Assembly: GCA_016946835.1 (NCBI GenBank)
Contig: JACVTC010000016.1
Span: 1,013,501 to 1,077,500 of the forward strand
Direction: 5' to 3'
Source: Neocallimastix lanati (nom. inval.)
Taxonomy: Eukaryota > Neocallimastigomycota > Neocallimastigomycetes > Neocallimastigales > Neocallimastigaceae
Length of the DNA stretch: 64,000 nt
Position numbers and translations under genes: made by a program. Shown one piece after another: positions 34,501 to 45,054 of the stretch. Positions within the stretch are counted from its first letter, which is position 1. The number at the start of each line of letters is the position of its first letter. Below the pieces are notes generated by a model, which was not told the DNA's origin, made no database searches, and saw only the letters and a list, made by a program, of their open reading frames with translations.

Positions 34501-35330
34501 AAATTTAACATTTCAATATCCTAAGTATCAATTGGGATTCTTTTGGATTTTTCGAATTAGGTGTGGTTTTAAATTTGATATTAGTATTTCCATTAAAAGA
34601 AAAATCGTCTCAAAGGATTTCCTTAAATGTTGCCCTTGTTGTGGTGTTAGTGTACCTAGCTTTTCTCACTGGATCTTTGCCTGTAAAGAATTGGAAAATT
34701 ACAGAAATAAATCGTTACCTTTTCTAGATGATCTCTTTTTGAAGTTTGCATTGATAATTGAACAAAAATCCTTGGATGTTTCTTTAGATTCAGAAAAGGA
34801 TTACAATAATAATATTTATTATTATATATTGAGTGCTCTTCTTGGTGGGCGTTCAATAAATTCAAAAATTAAAGTTAATGATGGGGAACAAAGACAATTA
34901 GTTGACAATATTTTTAAACAAAGTTCAACTTTGTCAACTGTTCCGTATTTTGTGGGGGATTGCGGAGTTTTTAACAAACGTAATACCATTAATTTGTCGA
35001 TCTTTTAGATTGATGATGAAATGGTATTCCATTGAATCTACCGTTGCCAAGAGCGTCGACGTCGAAATGATAAGTCATGGATTTTCACCTCCAGATACAG
35101 ATTCGATTGATAGCACTAATACTGAAATTATTACTCGCAATAATGGACGTGGTGTTATTATCGAGGAATGGGAAAAGTTAGAGGCTATTGCTTCTAACGC
35201 ACTTTTATAATTTTATAATATATAATATTTTATTTCATGTATTTTATTATTTTTTTCTTTAAAATCACGTAATTTTATTATTATTATAAATTAAATAAAG
35301 TTGTTTTCTTAGTCTAAAAAAAAATTTAAA
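31505..35330 (+). mobile_element. Non-LTR retrotransposon (APE-type LINE), nearly full length but frameshifted
   Basis: An apurinic endonuclease-like domain (about 31520-32116) begins SWNINGW and has LQDVG in place of the usual LQE, LVDDYN in place of gDFN, and SCIDHILFN. The reverse transcriptase follows: APGPDGIP (about 32960), NNYRGISLINVGLKIISKI, YLAFLDLKKAYDSVP, RQGCPLSPILFNLFINDVL and GGLFADDIVLVAPS (FADD at 33689-33700), then TYLGIPFDE. Near 34630-34680 is the C-terminal Cys/His knuckle CPCCGVSVPSFSHWIFAC. A tail with DGEQRQLVDNIF and AKSVDV ends at 35210. About seven frame changes or stops break the protein, so it is dead. A first ORF (gag-like) was not recognised upstream. It lies 0.7 kb after family copy B. 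Confidence 0.88.
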
Positions 35331-35690
35331 CTTGTTTTTATTATATTTAATAATTCAAAATAAATTTTTTAGGGCGAGGCCTTTGAAGATTTGATATTTA
35401 AAATGAAGATTTCATTCTTATCTTTATTCATGATCTTCAATCATGGTCTGTTAGTAAACTTTGGGAATTTCTTAGTAAACGTATTTCCAATTGCAATGAA
35501 ATAGTTCTTAAGCTAACCTAATCCAATAAAGATTAAAAATACTTTAATCATTATTGTATTTATTCATTTATTCTCTTTTTAAAATAATTTTTACTATTAA
35601 AAAATTATAATTATAATTATATATGACAGAATTCATTTGATCAATTTTCTGTCATTTCTTAATAATTTATTATTTAATCAATAATTTCAA
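35331..35690. other. LINE 3' flank with unclassified coding-like scrap
   Basis: 35370-35525 has higher G+C than its surroundings. With one frameshift it reads EDFILIFIHDLQSWSVSKL then WEFLSKRISNCNEIVLKLT. It may be a remnant of another element's protein; no family was recognised. Confidence 0.4.
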
Positions 35691-35694
35691 TATT

Positions 35695-36490
35695 TAAATC
35701 ATTTAAGCATTTCAACCATAATTCAATGAAATCATTTCTAACACCTTCCTTCCTTTTTTTTTTTTTTTTTTTTTTTTTTAATAGATTTTCCATATTTTTG
35801 TAATATTTAACTAAAGCTTGGATTTCCTCAGTCCGTATTAATTTTTTTTTTTTTTTTTTTTTATTTTTTTTTTATTTTATTTTTTTAAATTTCCAGCAGT
35901 TCTCCTTTCGTAATCAATGTAATATTTTGATTTTTCTTTTTACAATTTCAATAATAACTAAATAAAAGTTGATTTTTTTTTTGCAAATAATTTTTTTAAG
36001 TATATATTAAAAGTTTCTGAAACATTATTTGTAATATGCTCAATATTATCATAATAATTCCAATTTTCAGATTCATAGGTAATTATATAATTATATTGGT
36101 TTTTTATTTAAAATATTCTATAAATTCTAAAAATTGATCATAATTATATTATTGGCACTCACTTTTTTTTGTTTACTATAAATATTATATATATATTCAT
36201 GATTAATAAAAGGAAAGTTCGAAATATTATTATAATAAATATATAAATCTTTTATTTTTTCAAACTTTATCACCACATTATTCCTTTTTTTTTTTTTTAA
36301 ATTTCTAATGCTCTTTTAAAATGCCATATACATTATTTAATATTTGCATTAATAAAAACTTTTTTCTACGGCATTAGATATATCTTTTTCAAAATTGCAA
36401 TGAAATATTTTTGGCGTAATTTCAATACTATTATATTTACTATAATTTTTTTTTGTTTATTTCTTCAAATAATATTTTATAAGTTATTTG
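35695..36490 (-). mobile_element. MULE-type transposase remnant, copy 2
   Basis: The minus strand aligns by eye to copy 1. ITPKIFHCNFEKDISNAVEK corresponds to FTPKNLHCDFERAI. LYIYYNNISNFPFINHEYI corresponds to LYVYYNAILNLPFINPECI. The segment YDQFLEFIEYF is shared, and ESENWNYYDNIEHITNN matches the W...TNN signature. This copy continues past the signature (VSETFNIYLKKLF, KEKSKYYIDYERRTAG), giving the family's C-terminal part that copy 1 has lost. Stops and frame changes are frequent. The orientation is opposite to copy 1. Confidence 0.7.
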
Positions 36491-37325
36491 CTTTTTTATT
36501 TTTTAATATTGAAAAGGAAGTAGTGTCCATTTTTTTTTAATAAAAGTTCTTAATTAAATATTTTAATGATTAATTTTTAATAATATATATTTTTAATTAT
36601 ATAATATTTTAAATGAAGATTAATTATCCAAATCTTTATTTTTTAATTCTTTTATATTTTAAATAATTCCTTTTTTTTATAGTGTAACTGATAAATATAA
36701 AGTATTTATGAGATAATTATATTTTTTAATATATAAAGTATAAAAAATTTTATATTATAATTTTTTATTTATTTTTATATTTAATAAATATAATTATTTT
36801 CACCGTTATTATAAAAATATTATTATTGATGTTTCTCTAATTATTACTATTATTTTTAATTTATTTATTTATTATTTATTATATATTAATTATTATTAAT
36901 TTATCACATAAAATCCTATAAGAAAACTTTTTTATGTTTTTTTTTAAAGTAGTTAAATATTATTTTTATTAATTCATTTATATATATATATATATATATA
37001 TATATGTAAATAATAATAATTATTATTTATAATTTTAATCGTCATGATTATTATTAATGACAATCCATTTATAATTATTACTATACTGTTTATATTATTT
37101 TTTTTTAATTATTTATTATTTATCAATTATTTACTTATTTAAACAGATATTTGGAAAGATATTTATATATGAAAAAAAAAAAATTTTTTTTTTAATATTT
37201 AAATATTGACTTCAAAAATATAAATACATCAATATTAATAATATTTTATTTTATATATTTATATATTTATTTAATAATTTTCAATTTGAAGAAAGGCAGC
37301 TTGGAGAAATGCAACATTTTTTTTT
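36491..37325. other. Low-complexity AT DNA
   Basis: Nothing coding is seen. There are (AT)n tracts near 36980-37005 and short poly(T) runs. Confidence 0.6.
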
Positions 37326-37329
37326 ATAC

Positions 37330-37460
37330 GCCACATGCTTTCACTTCATTCATTGATTACATTTCGCTCATTCTCGGCTGATCTCGAACTCTACGCAGTC
37401 GCAAGCTTTGTGTTCGAGTCTCACTCGCCTACATTCGCTACATTTCATTTAACCATTCAT
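37330..37460. other. GC-richer island with tRNA-like B-box sequence
   Basis: About 130 bp with clearly higher G+C than the surroundings. It contains CTCGAAC (37383-37389) and GTTCGAG (37412-37418) as an inverted pair, and TGTTCGAGTCTCACTCGCC, which resembles the T-arm and 3' acceptor of a tRNA. No full cloverleaf can be folded: the T-stem has two mismatches and no clear D-arm or A box is present. A tRNA-derived SINE head or the 5' end of the neighbouring LINE fragment is possible. Confidence 0.35.
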
Positions 37461-37539
37461 TCGTCCAGTCATTATTATTAGTATTTTTAGGGCTTATTTT
37501 GATACTAGTTTTTGACATATTTTAGCTCTTAAAAAAGGA

Positions 37540-38240
37540 TAGTAGAAAATCATGGAAATCAAAGCCTGAATCATTTCGTATTTGGAATGGTGATTTTCCA
37601 AAATTATGGAATGACGTATCGATATTTTTTTTCATATATATATATATAAAAAAAAAAGGCATAACTCAGTTCCTATATATAATGTATTAATAAAAAACTC
37701 ATCACTTTGGTTATTAGAGCTAAATGCATTTAAAAACTTATATTTATCTTCCAAGGGCTTGTGTAAAGGTTAAGGAACAATTTTTTTGGAATCATTTAAT
37801 ATTAAGAAAGGTAGTTCGTTCAAGGTTGTTCCCCTCTCTCACTAATTTTATTTAACTTGTTCATAAATGTCATTTTTTAATAAATGTGATAAATATGGAA
37901 TTTCGACTGGTGATAAACGCTTGCTGTGAGAATCTCTTTGAAGATGATATTGTGTTATGCGCTCCAACAAGTACTTTAGCTTAAGTCATTGACGAAATTA
38001 GATAGTAAATGGGTTAGAACTAATGAAATACCATTTGACATCAATAAAGATGCCAAGTTTAGTAGTACGAAGGGAAGTTTCAAAATTTCCTAATAATAAT
38101 AATAATAATCCTTACCTTCTGTCTTTCAAGACAAGAGTTACCTAAAACGAATGGTTACACCAACTTAGGAGTACCTTTTTCAAATGATTTAGAAGTGAAA
38201 CTGATTGTACAGAAAATGAATAATAAAGTTTAAAAAAACA
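37540..38240 (+). mobile_element. LINE reverse transcriptase fragment (decayed)
   Basis: Plus-strand pieces match the main LINE in order: FRIWNGDFPKLWNDVSI (main copy: IWDGDFPEEWNSASI), LKTYIYLPRA, GCPPLSLILFNLFIN, LFEDDIVLCAPT (FADD with Ala changed to Glu), and a TYLGIPF relative near 38150-38190. A large part between the first two blocks is missing. Confidence 0.7.
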
Positions 38241-38279
38241 CTTTATTCCCTAAAAGGATTTTTTTAAAAAATCATCAAG

Positions 38280-38780
38280 ATACAAATAAATAATAAATAA
38301 TATAAAATGATCTAATTTAAAAAATAAAATAAATAAATATATATATATATATATATATATAAATTAATATTAAAATTTATATTACTAATGTTAGAAATAA
38401 AGTTTAATATATAAATATTATTCTTGTTATTAAACAAAATAACATATATAAATTTTATGTATAAATATTATAAATTATTAAGATATCAACTATTATATAA
38501 ATTGTAATATGGCGCATGCATGTATGACGTACATAAAACATTTATGTAATAACACATAAAATAAAATTGTGATATAATTAATAATATTTATTAAAAAAGT
38601 AGTTAACTATAATTATAAATAAATAAATAAATAAAAATATTAATAAAATAATAAATAAAATTTGAAATTACAAAATTTGAAGTGTTAATTCTAATAACTA
38701 ATATTTTATTATAAACAATAAGTTAAAACCAATTAATCAAATATATTTTATGAATTGGTGAAATTGGTGAATTTACCCTT
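38280..38780. repeat. Copy of the segment that links family genes to LINE pieces
   Basis: The phrases TAATATTTTATTATAAACAA and ATTTTATGAATTGGTGAA recur at 43760-43870 after family copy C, with weaker relatives at 31060-31190 after copy B. This shows that the region between the family gene and the LINE was itself duplicated. Confidence 0.5.
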
Positions 38781-38789
38781 TGTAAAGGA

Positions 38790-38945
38790 TAAATGAATTA
38801 TTTAGAACGTTCTTTTTTTCTTTTGTAAATTAATAAATGAATTATTTAGAACATTCTTTTTTCTTTTTTAAACTAATAAATGAATTAATTAGAACATTCT
38901 TTTTTTCTTTTTTAAACTAATAAATGAATTATTTAGAACATTCTA
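38790..38945 (+). repeat. 44-bp tandem repeat, four units, each with a GAAnnTTC palindrome
   Basis: Units starting AAATGAATTA near 38791, 38835, 38878 and 38922. Each carries AGAACGTTCT or AGAACATTCT followed by a T/C-rich run. The same unit occurs once or twice before copies A, B and C, and is expanded only here, upstream of relic E. Confidence 0.75.
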
Positions 38946-39795
38946 TCATCCATCATATTTATATTTATTAAAATTTATTTTTATTTATTAAAATTTATTT
39001 TATATTTATTTTATATTTATTTTATTCATATTGATATGCGGTACTTTTATGTGCAATAATTTATAAGTAGTGGTAGGTTTTTTAAAATATTGGTTGTTTA
39101 GTAAAATTTTATTAATAAAATTATAATATTCGTACAATTAAAATAATAATTCTAATTCCTAAAAATTTTACAAGAGAGTCCTCTATTTCTAATATAAATA
39201 ATTTAATCTATTTATAAGAAATAGGTAATATATTAATTATATATTCTAATATATAGAACTATATTAGTTTTATATGAATTAAAGTATTATAATTATTATA
39301 ATAATAATAATAATACATATTGAAATAAAATAAAATAAAATAATTATTATCAAAAAAAAAATATATATATATAAATTTAATATTTAATAATTATTATCAA
39401 ACACACAAATATGTTACTACACCTATTTGTTTTATATCAATATTATAAACATAATCAAGAGCTGTATAATATTCAATAGACACATAGTAATTTAAAAAAA
39501 ATTCATTTAAAAAAGTGAAAATTTCACAACAGTTACATTAAATAAAAAAAAAAAATAAAAATAAAAAAGATAATTATTCAAAATACAATAATTAATCAAT
39601 AAATAAGAATTAATCAATAAACAAGAATTAATCAATAAACAAGAATTAATCAAAAAAAAATATATTTTTTTTAAAAAAAAAAAAAAAAATTTACATAAAA
39701 AAAAATATTATTGATTCATATAAATAAATAGTTTATTAATTTATTAAAAACCAAAAAATTTTTATATCTATTTATAACAAAAGAGTATTACTAAA

Positions 39796-39872
39796 AATGG
39801 CTATTAGACACATTTTTCCAAATATTATTACATGCTGTGATAGCAGTAGTATTAAAGGTGAATTCAAATAAA
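39796..39872 (+). pseudogene. Four-helix membrane protein family, relic E (exon 1 only)
   Basis: ATGGCTATTAGACACATTTT starts a clear exon-1 copy (MAIRHIFPNIITCCDSSSIK). It runs into a stop after GEFK. No exon 2, 3 or 4 block is found before the next repeat. The preceding TATTTATAACAAAAGAGTATTACTAAA resembles the start context of the other copies. Confidence 0.7.
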
Positions 39873-40334
39873 TTCGAAATCCTACCAGCTGACCTATTAA
39901 CAAAAAAAAAAAAAAAAAAAAAAGAATTAAAATGTTACAAAAGCATTTAAAATTTAAATTTTTTTAGATTAATGACAGAAATTTACAGAAAAGAAAAAAA
40001 ATTTATTTAAAATGATGACTTAATAATAATAATTGTATTAATTGATTTGTATTATAACTTATATATATATAAATATAAATATAAAAAATAGCTTTTATTA
40101 AATTACATGATACGAATAAATATTCAGTATAATTATTAAGTAAATGGTTCATCAGACCCTCTCAAATGATACTTTTATAAAGAAAAAAGAAATTTATATA
40201 TATATATATATATTATTTGTAAATTTTAACTTTAAGAACTTCTGAACTTTAAAATTTATTAAAATAAAAAAAAAAAAAAAAAAAATGTATTTAATAATAT
40301 ACATAATAAAATGATAAAGTACGCCTTGGTTCAA

Positions 40335-41495
40335 GTTCTCTTGTTGGGAGAAGTTTTATTTAAGTTGTTATTTATATATAAATTTTTATTTATTTATTTA
40401 TTTATTTATTATTTAAAAATTATTATAAAATTAATTAATACATGTATTTAATTATTATCTCGAAAATATAAAAGAATTATAAAATAAATTTGGCATAAAA
40501 ACTGTGCAAAGAATAATTATTAAGAATTATTCTTGCTTTTAATATTTGTAATTCATAATAAACTATTTAATTAATTCTTTTAGAAAAACTATTAAGTATT
40601 TAAAGTATTTAATATAAAGTATAAAATAAAATATAAAATATTAAAATTAAATATTTAGTAAAAAATATTATAAAAAGTATAATATAAATAATAAAATATT
40701 TAGAATATTTAGAATATATAAAAATATAAAAAAAAGAAATAATAAAAATATAATAAAATAAAATAATTAAAATGAAATAAAATAAAACTTCATTCATTTA
40801 TAAATTATTTACATATTTACATAACATAAAATTTATGGGGGGGGAGGAGCATTTCGAAAAATTTCATTTCGGAAAGTTTCATTTCGGAAAATTTACATAA
40901 AAAGTTTCATTTCGAAAAATTTCATTTCAGAAAAGTGTCATTTCGCAAAATTTTTAATAAATAAATAAATTAATAATAAAATAAATAAATAATATATATG
41001 ATTTAAATAAATAACTAAATAAATAAAAATAATTAAATGAAACTATAATAAATAAATAAATTTTAAAATTAAATTTTTAAAAAAAAAATATATATATATA
41101 TGGACATATACATAATAAATATACATTATATAATAATAAATATTCATTAGAATTAACGCTTTAAAAAAATAAAATATTTTATCATATGTTTTAAACGTTT
41201 TATAATTTTTTAAAATATATATAAGAATTTTATATATATATAAAAAAATAAGTATTAATAATTTAAAAGATGTAAAGGATAATAATTTAAAATATAACTA
41301 TTAAAATTAAAAATAATTAAAAAATAATTATTATAAAGATTAAAAAATAATATATAAATAATTAATTGATCATTTTACACCTTTTAAGTCCTTGCGCAGA
41401 ATTTTAAAAAAATCTTAAATTACTAATAAATTTTTTTAATAAAAGAAATATTTATAAATAATTCAGTAAAAAAAAAAAAAAAAAAAAAAAAAAGA
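40335..41495 (+). repeat. Long dispersed repeat R, copy R3
   Basis: Inverted partner of the 27535-29330 repeat. It begins near TTGGGAGAAGTTTT and contains AAGAATAATTATTAAGAATT, a CATTTCGGAAAGTTT minisatellite (six units, 40850-40955) preceded by eight G in a row (40837-40844), GTAAAGGATAATAATTTAAA, and TTTACACCTTTTAAGTCCTT. The 3' part also resembles 23870-23965 in direct orientation. No coding potential. Confidence 0.65.
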
Positions 41496-41559
41496 TGAGG
41501 ACATCATAAAAAAGGGAGTTAAAAGTAGCACAAAGTTAGGATGATTTTAGATGGTATCT

Positions 41560-42010
41560 ATTTTTTTTATTTTATATTTTAATATTTTACATTTTATATT
41601 TTATATTTTATATTTTATATTTTATATTTTATATTTTATATTTTATATTTTATAGTTTATAGTTTATATTTCTATATTTTATATTTTATATTTTATATTT
41701 TTATATTTTATATTTTTATATTTTTTATTTTTTATTTTTTATTTTTTTTTTATTTTTTTTTTATTTTTTATTTTATATTTCTATATTTTATATTTCATAT
41801 TTTATATTTCTATATTTTATATTTTATATTTTTATTTTTTATTTTATATTTTATATTTTATATTTTTTATTTTATATTTTTTTTTATTTTTTTTTTTTTT
41901 ATATTTTATCTTTTTTTTATTTTATTTTATATTTTTTATTTTATATTTTATATTTTAATATTTTTTTTTTATTTTTTATTTTTTATTTTATATTTTATAT
42001 TTTTTATTAT
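41560..42010. repeat. TTTTATA heptamer minisatellite
   Basis: About 450 bp of TTTTATA units, perfect at the left and increasingly mixed with poly(T) and TTTTTA variants to the right. It ends just before the upstream block of family copy C. Confidence 0.9.
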
Positions 42011-42061
42011 TTTTATGTAATTATTAATAAAATAATTTATTAATAATTAAGGTTTTTATTG

Positions 42062-42110
42062 TTTAGAATGTTCTCTTTTTTTTTAGTTTAAAATAAATTA
42101 TTTAGAACAT
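42062..42110 (+). promoter_or_regulatory. Two GAAnnTTC palindromes upstream of family copy C
   Basis: AGAATGTTCT and AGAACATTCT lie about 30 bp apart, some 450-490 bp before the start of copy C. The arrangement is the same as before copy B. Confidence 0.45.
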
Positions 42111-42554
42111 TCTATCTCTATCTTTAATTTTTTTTTTTTTTTTTACACAATACTCTATTTATATTTATATTAATTTATATATTTATTAAATTTTATTTTA
42201 TATTTATTTTATATTTATTTTATATTTAGTTTATATTTATTTTATATTTATTTTATCAGCCAAAATCATTTTGAAAATTCATATAAATAAGCCAAAATTT
42301 CACAATAATTAATACTTAAATAAACAAAATTTAAAAAAAAATATATATATATATTAAAAAAACGATAATATATCAAAAAACGATAATATACCAAAAAACG
42401 ATTTTTAAATAAAAAACAAATATATATATAAAAAAAATATTATTTATTCATATAAATAAATAGTTTATCAATTTATTATAAGCAAAAAAAAAAATTTATA
42501 TTTAATTATTACAAAAAAAAGCAACAACAACAAAAAAATAAAAGTATACTAAAA

Positions 42555-43253
42555 ATGGCTATTAAACACATTTTTCCAAATGTTAACAAATGCTGTGATG
42601 GCAGTGGTATTCGTGGGGGTTTAATTATCTTAATTCTAATAATGATTGTATGAAAAAATTGCAAATGATATTTGAAGAAATTTTATTTATAATATCTTTA
42701 TAATTATTATTATTATTATTATTGTTGTTATTGTTATTATTAACTATAAATTAAAACTAATAAAAATCAATTTTTAATGTTTTAAAGGTTTATAATATAT
42801 TTAGAATGTTTTTTGAATTCTTAGAGTTTGATTATGTTTCAATAATAATTGGACTTATATATCTTATTCCAATTTCAATATTCTTAGTTAATCTTTTTAA
42901 GGTATTTTATATATAAATTATTTAATTTAGATATTTTATTTTTAATAAAAAATTTTCATTGTATATTTATGTATTAATAAATAATTTATTATTTAAAAAT
43001 AAAATAAAGCCAAATAGAAAATACTTGAATTTTTTCAGATTTTTCCTAATAGTCTTAATTATTTTAGATATTGTTCAATTCATTATGCTTTTCTTTTCAA
43101 CATATAAATCAATTATTTTCTATGTTATCGCATTTATAATTAGAGTAAGTATTTACAAAAATTAAAAACAAATAAAAAAAAAAAAATATAACAATATTTT
43201 TTTTTTTTTAATAAAATTATATATTAATTATTAATACCTTTTAAATTTCTATT

Positions 43254-43306
<53 letters not shown>

Positions 43307-43445
43307 TTATATGTACCTTGTTTTTGGTGCTTATTCTGAACAACTCATTGATGAACTTGATAATGCAAGTGATAACAGAGAATTAGAAGAAAATAAAAAA
43401 GGAGAATTAGAAGAAAGTAATAAAAACGAATTAGAAGGAAATTAA
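42555..43445 (+). CDS. Four-helix small membrane protein, family copy C (intact)
   Basis: Exons 42555-42647, 42788-42901, 43010-43144 and 43305-43445, all phase 0, give 160 residues. Residues 1-20 (MAIKHIFPNVNKCCDGSGIR) are almost identical to copy B. Hydrophobic helices lie in the same four places, with FDYVSIIIGLIYLIPISIFL for helix 2 and LNFFRFFLIVLIILDIVQF for helix 3. The loop between helices 3 and 4 is shorter than in B. The tail AYSEQLIDELDNASDNRE is extended by an imperfect repeated ELEE(N/S) segment ending NELEGN. The intron before exon 4 ends in a poly(A) run of about 43 bases before the acceptor AAAG. Function is unknown. Both the lengthened acidic tail and the altered loop keep frame, which argues for constraint. 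Confidence 0.7.
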
Positions 43446-43928
43446 AAAAAAAATGAAATTTTCATTTTTTTTGTTTGTTTTTTTCAGTAATTATTAATAG
43501 AATAATATTTTTTTTAAATAATAATTAAAAGAGAATTAGAATTAAAGAAAAAAAAAAAAAAAAAAAAAAAATTTTTTTCTTTTTTGCAATAATTAATAGA
43601 ATAATAATATTTTTTTTTTATTTTTTAAATAATAATTAAAAGATATAATTTAAAAATAAAAGAAAAAAAATATAAAATATAATTAAATAGTATAAAAAGA
43701 ATCAAATTTAAAAATAAAATAAAAGAAAAAAAAATATATAAAAATTAATTTTAAAATTTTTATCTTACTAATATTTTATTATAAACAATTAAGTTTTAAT
43801 TTTTTTAAAAATTTTTAAAACTTAAAAAACTAATCTAATATATCTAATATGTTTTATGAATTGGTGAATTTTATCTTTTGTGAATTTGAATTTGTTTATT
43901 CGTAATAATTTTTTTTTTTTATTTTGAC

Positions 43929-43962
<34 letters not shown>

Positions 43963-44020
43963 TTATGGTAAAATTTGATTTGCTTGTTGTATAAAAAAGA
44001 TTAATTAATACTGGTCTATT
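43446..44020. other. 3' flank of copy C and linking repeat
   Basis: It starts with the post-stop palindrome ATGAAATTTTCAT. A partial internal repetition follows (AGAATTAGAA...AATAATTAAAAG at 43440-43535 and 43535-43645), then the linking segment shared with 38280-38780 and 31000-31190. No gene is seen. Confidence 0.55.
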
Positions 44021-44029
44021 TTAGTGTAT

Positions 44030-44970
44030 CGGTTCCCTTCTCTAAAAATGGTAAAACAAATTCAGAAAACAATGACTATATTAGACATAATTCTACGAAG
44101 AGTACATATACTTTATTTCGAGATCTAAACCTTACGGATTAAATCATTTGCAAAATGGAAGTAAATCAAAACTGTATTATAAAGGATCTTAATTATATCT
44201 ATTCCCAAAATGCCTTATGATGATTCTTGGACTAATGAATCTAGAACACTGTATAAAAAAATCAAAAAATATAAATGAGTAAAAGATGACGATATTTCAG
44301 AACGTTACTGGAAATCAGTTTCCAAATTTCAAGATATTACGAGTCAAAACTATGATAGTAACAAGTTCTCAAACAATAATAAAGCTATAATTATGCTTAG
44401 CTTAAAATATCCCCAATTCAACTTAGAGTTTTCGTGGATGATACGTTTACGCTCTGGTTATAAATACAATACTACTATTGCTTTTTAGAATGGGTAGAGT
44501 TTCAGAAGATTGTCCTAAAGACTTGCCCCTGTTACGGCGAAGGTAATCAATCTTTTTGAGCATTGTATTTTTAAATATGATGCTCTTTGCATCTTTTAGA
44601 TGGAATTCTTTAAATTTCATCGATGATCTCTCTGTTTTATTCCTTAGGAAGATTAGAGCGTTTAATCCTCTTTCTTCCTATGACTCTATTTCTGATTTTG
44701 AAAACTATATCCATCATTATATATACTTGTTCCTTCTTGGTGGGACTTTAGTTTTAAATGAACTACATCTCGATAGTGGGGAACAAAGACAATTAAATGA
44801 ACTACTTTTCAAAGGTTCATCTGAGTTACCTGTTTCGAAAATTGTGGGCTTGATGGAATTCTTAACAAGGGCAATACCTATAATAAGTAGTTCGTTTAAG
44901 CTATTATTTGATAGGTATTCCAAATTACCAAACTTAACCAAGAGCGTCGACGTCATATATTGATAAGGCA
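44030..44970 (+). mobile_element. LINE 3' fragment
   Basis: Matches the C-terminal third of the main LINE: DSWTNESRTLYKKIKK (main copy: YSWTKESRTLDKKLNG), the Cys knuckle region near 44515-44575 (TCPCYGEGNQSFEHCIF when frames are joined), and a final open stretch 44556-44963. That stretch has FLLGGTLVLNELHLDSGEQR and ends TKSVDV, as in the main element. Upstream parts are frameshifted. Its 3' end abuts the start region of family copy D within about 40 bp. Confidence 0.75.
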
Positions 44971-45054
44971 TAATGATAATACAGGATCATAATCTATTTC
45001 TATAAATTTATATTTAATTATTACAAAAAAAAAAAAAAAAAAAGTATACTAAAA

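Noticed and set aside
34656-34865. Minus-strand ORF within the LINE
   Set aside because: Antisense to the LINE C-terminal zinc-knuckle region.
40321-40366. Possible tRNA (GGTTCAAGTTC near TTGGGAGAAG)
   Set aside because: Only a B-box-like word; no acceptor, D-arm or anticodon stem can be formed, and the part from TTGGGAGAAG belongs to repeat R.
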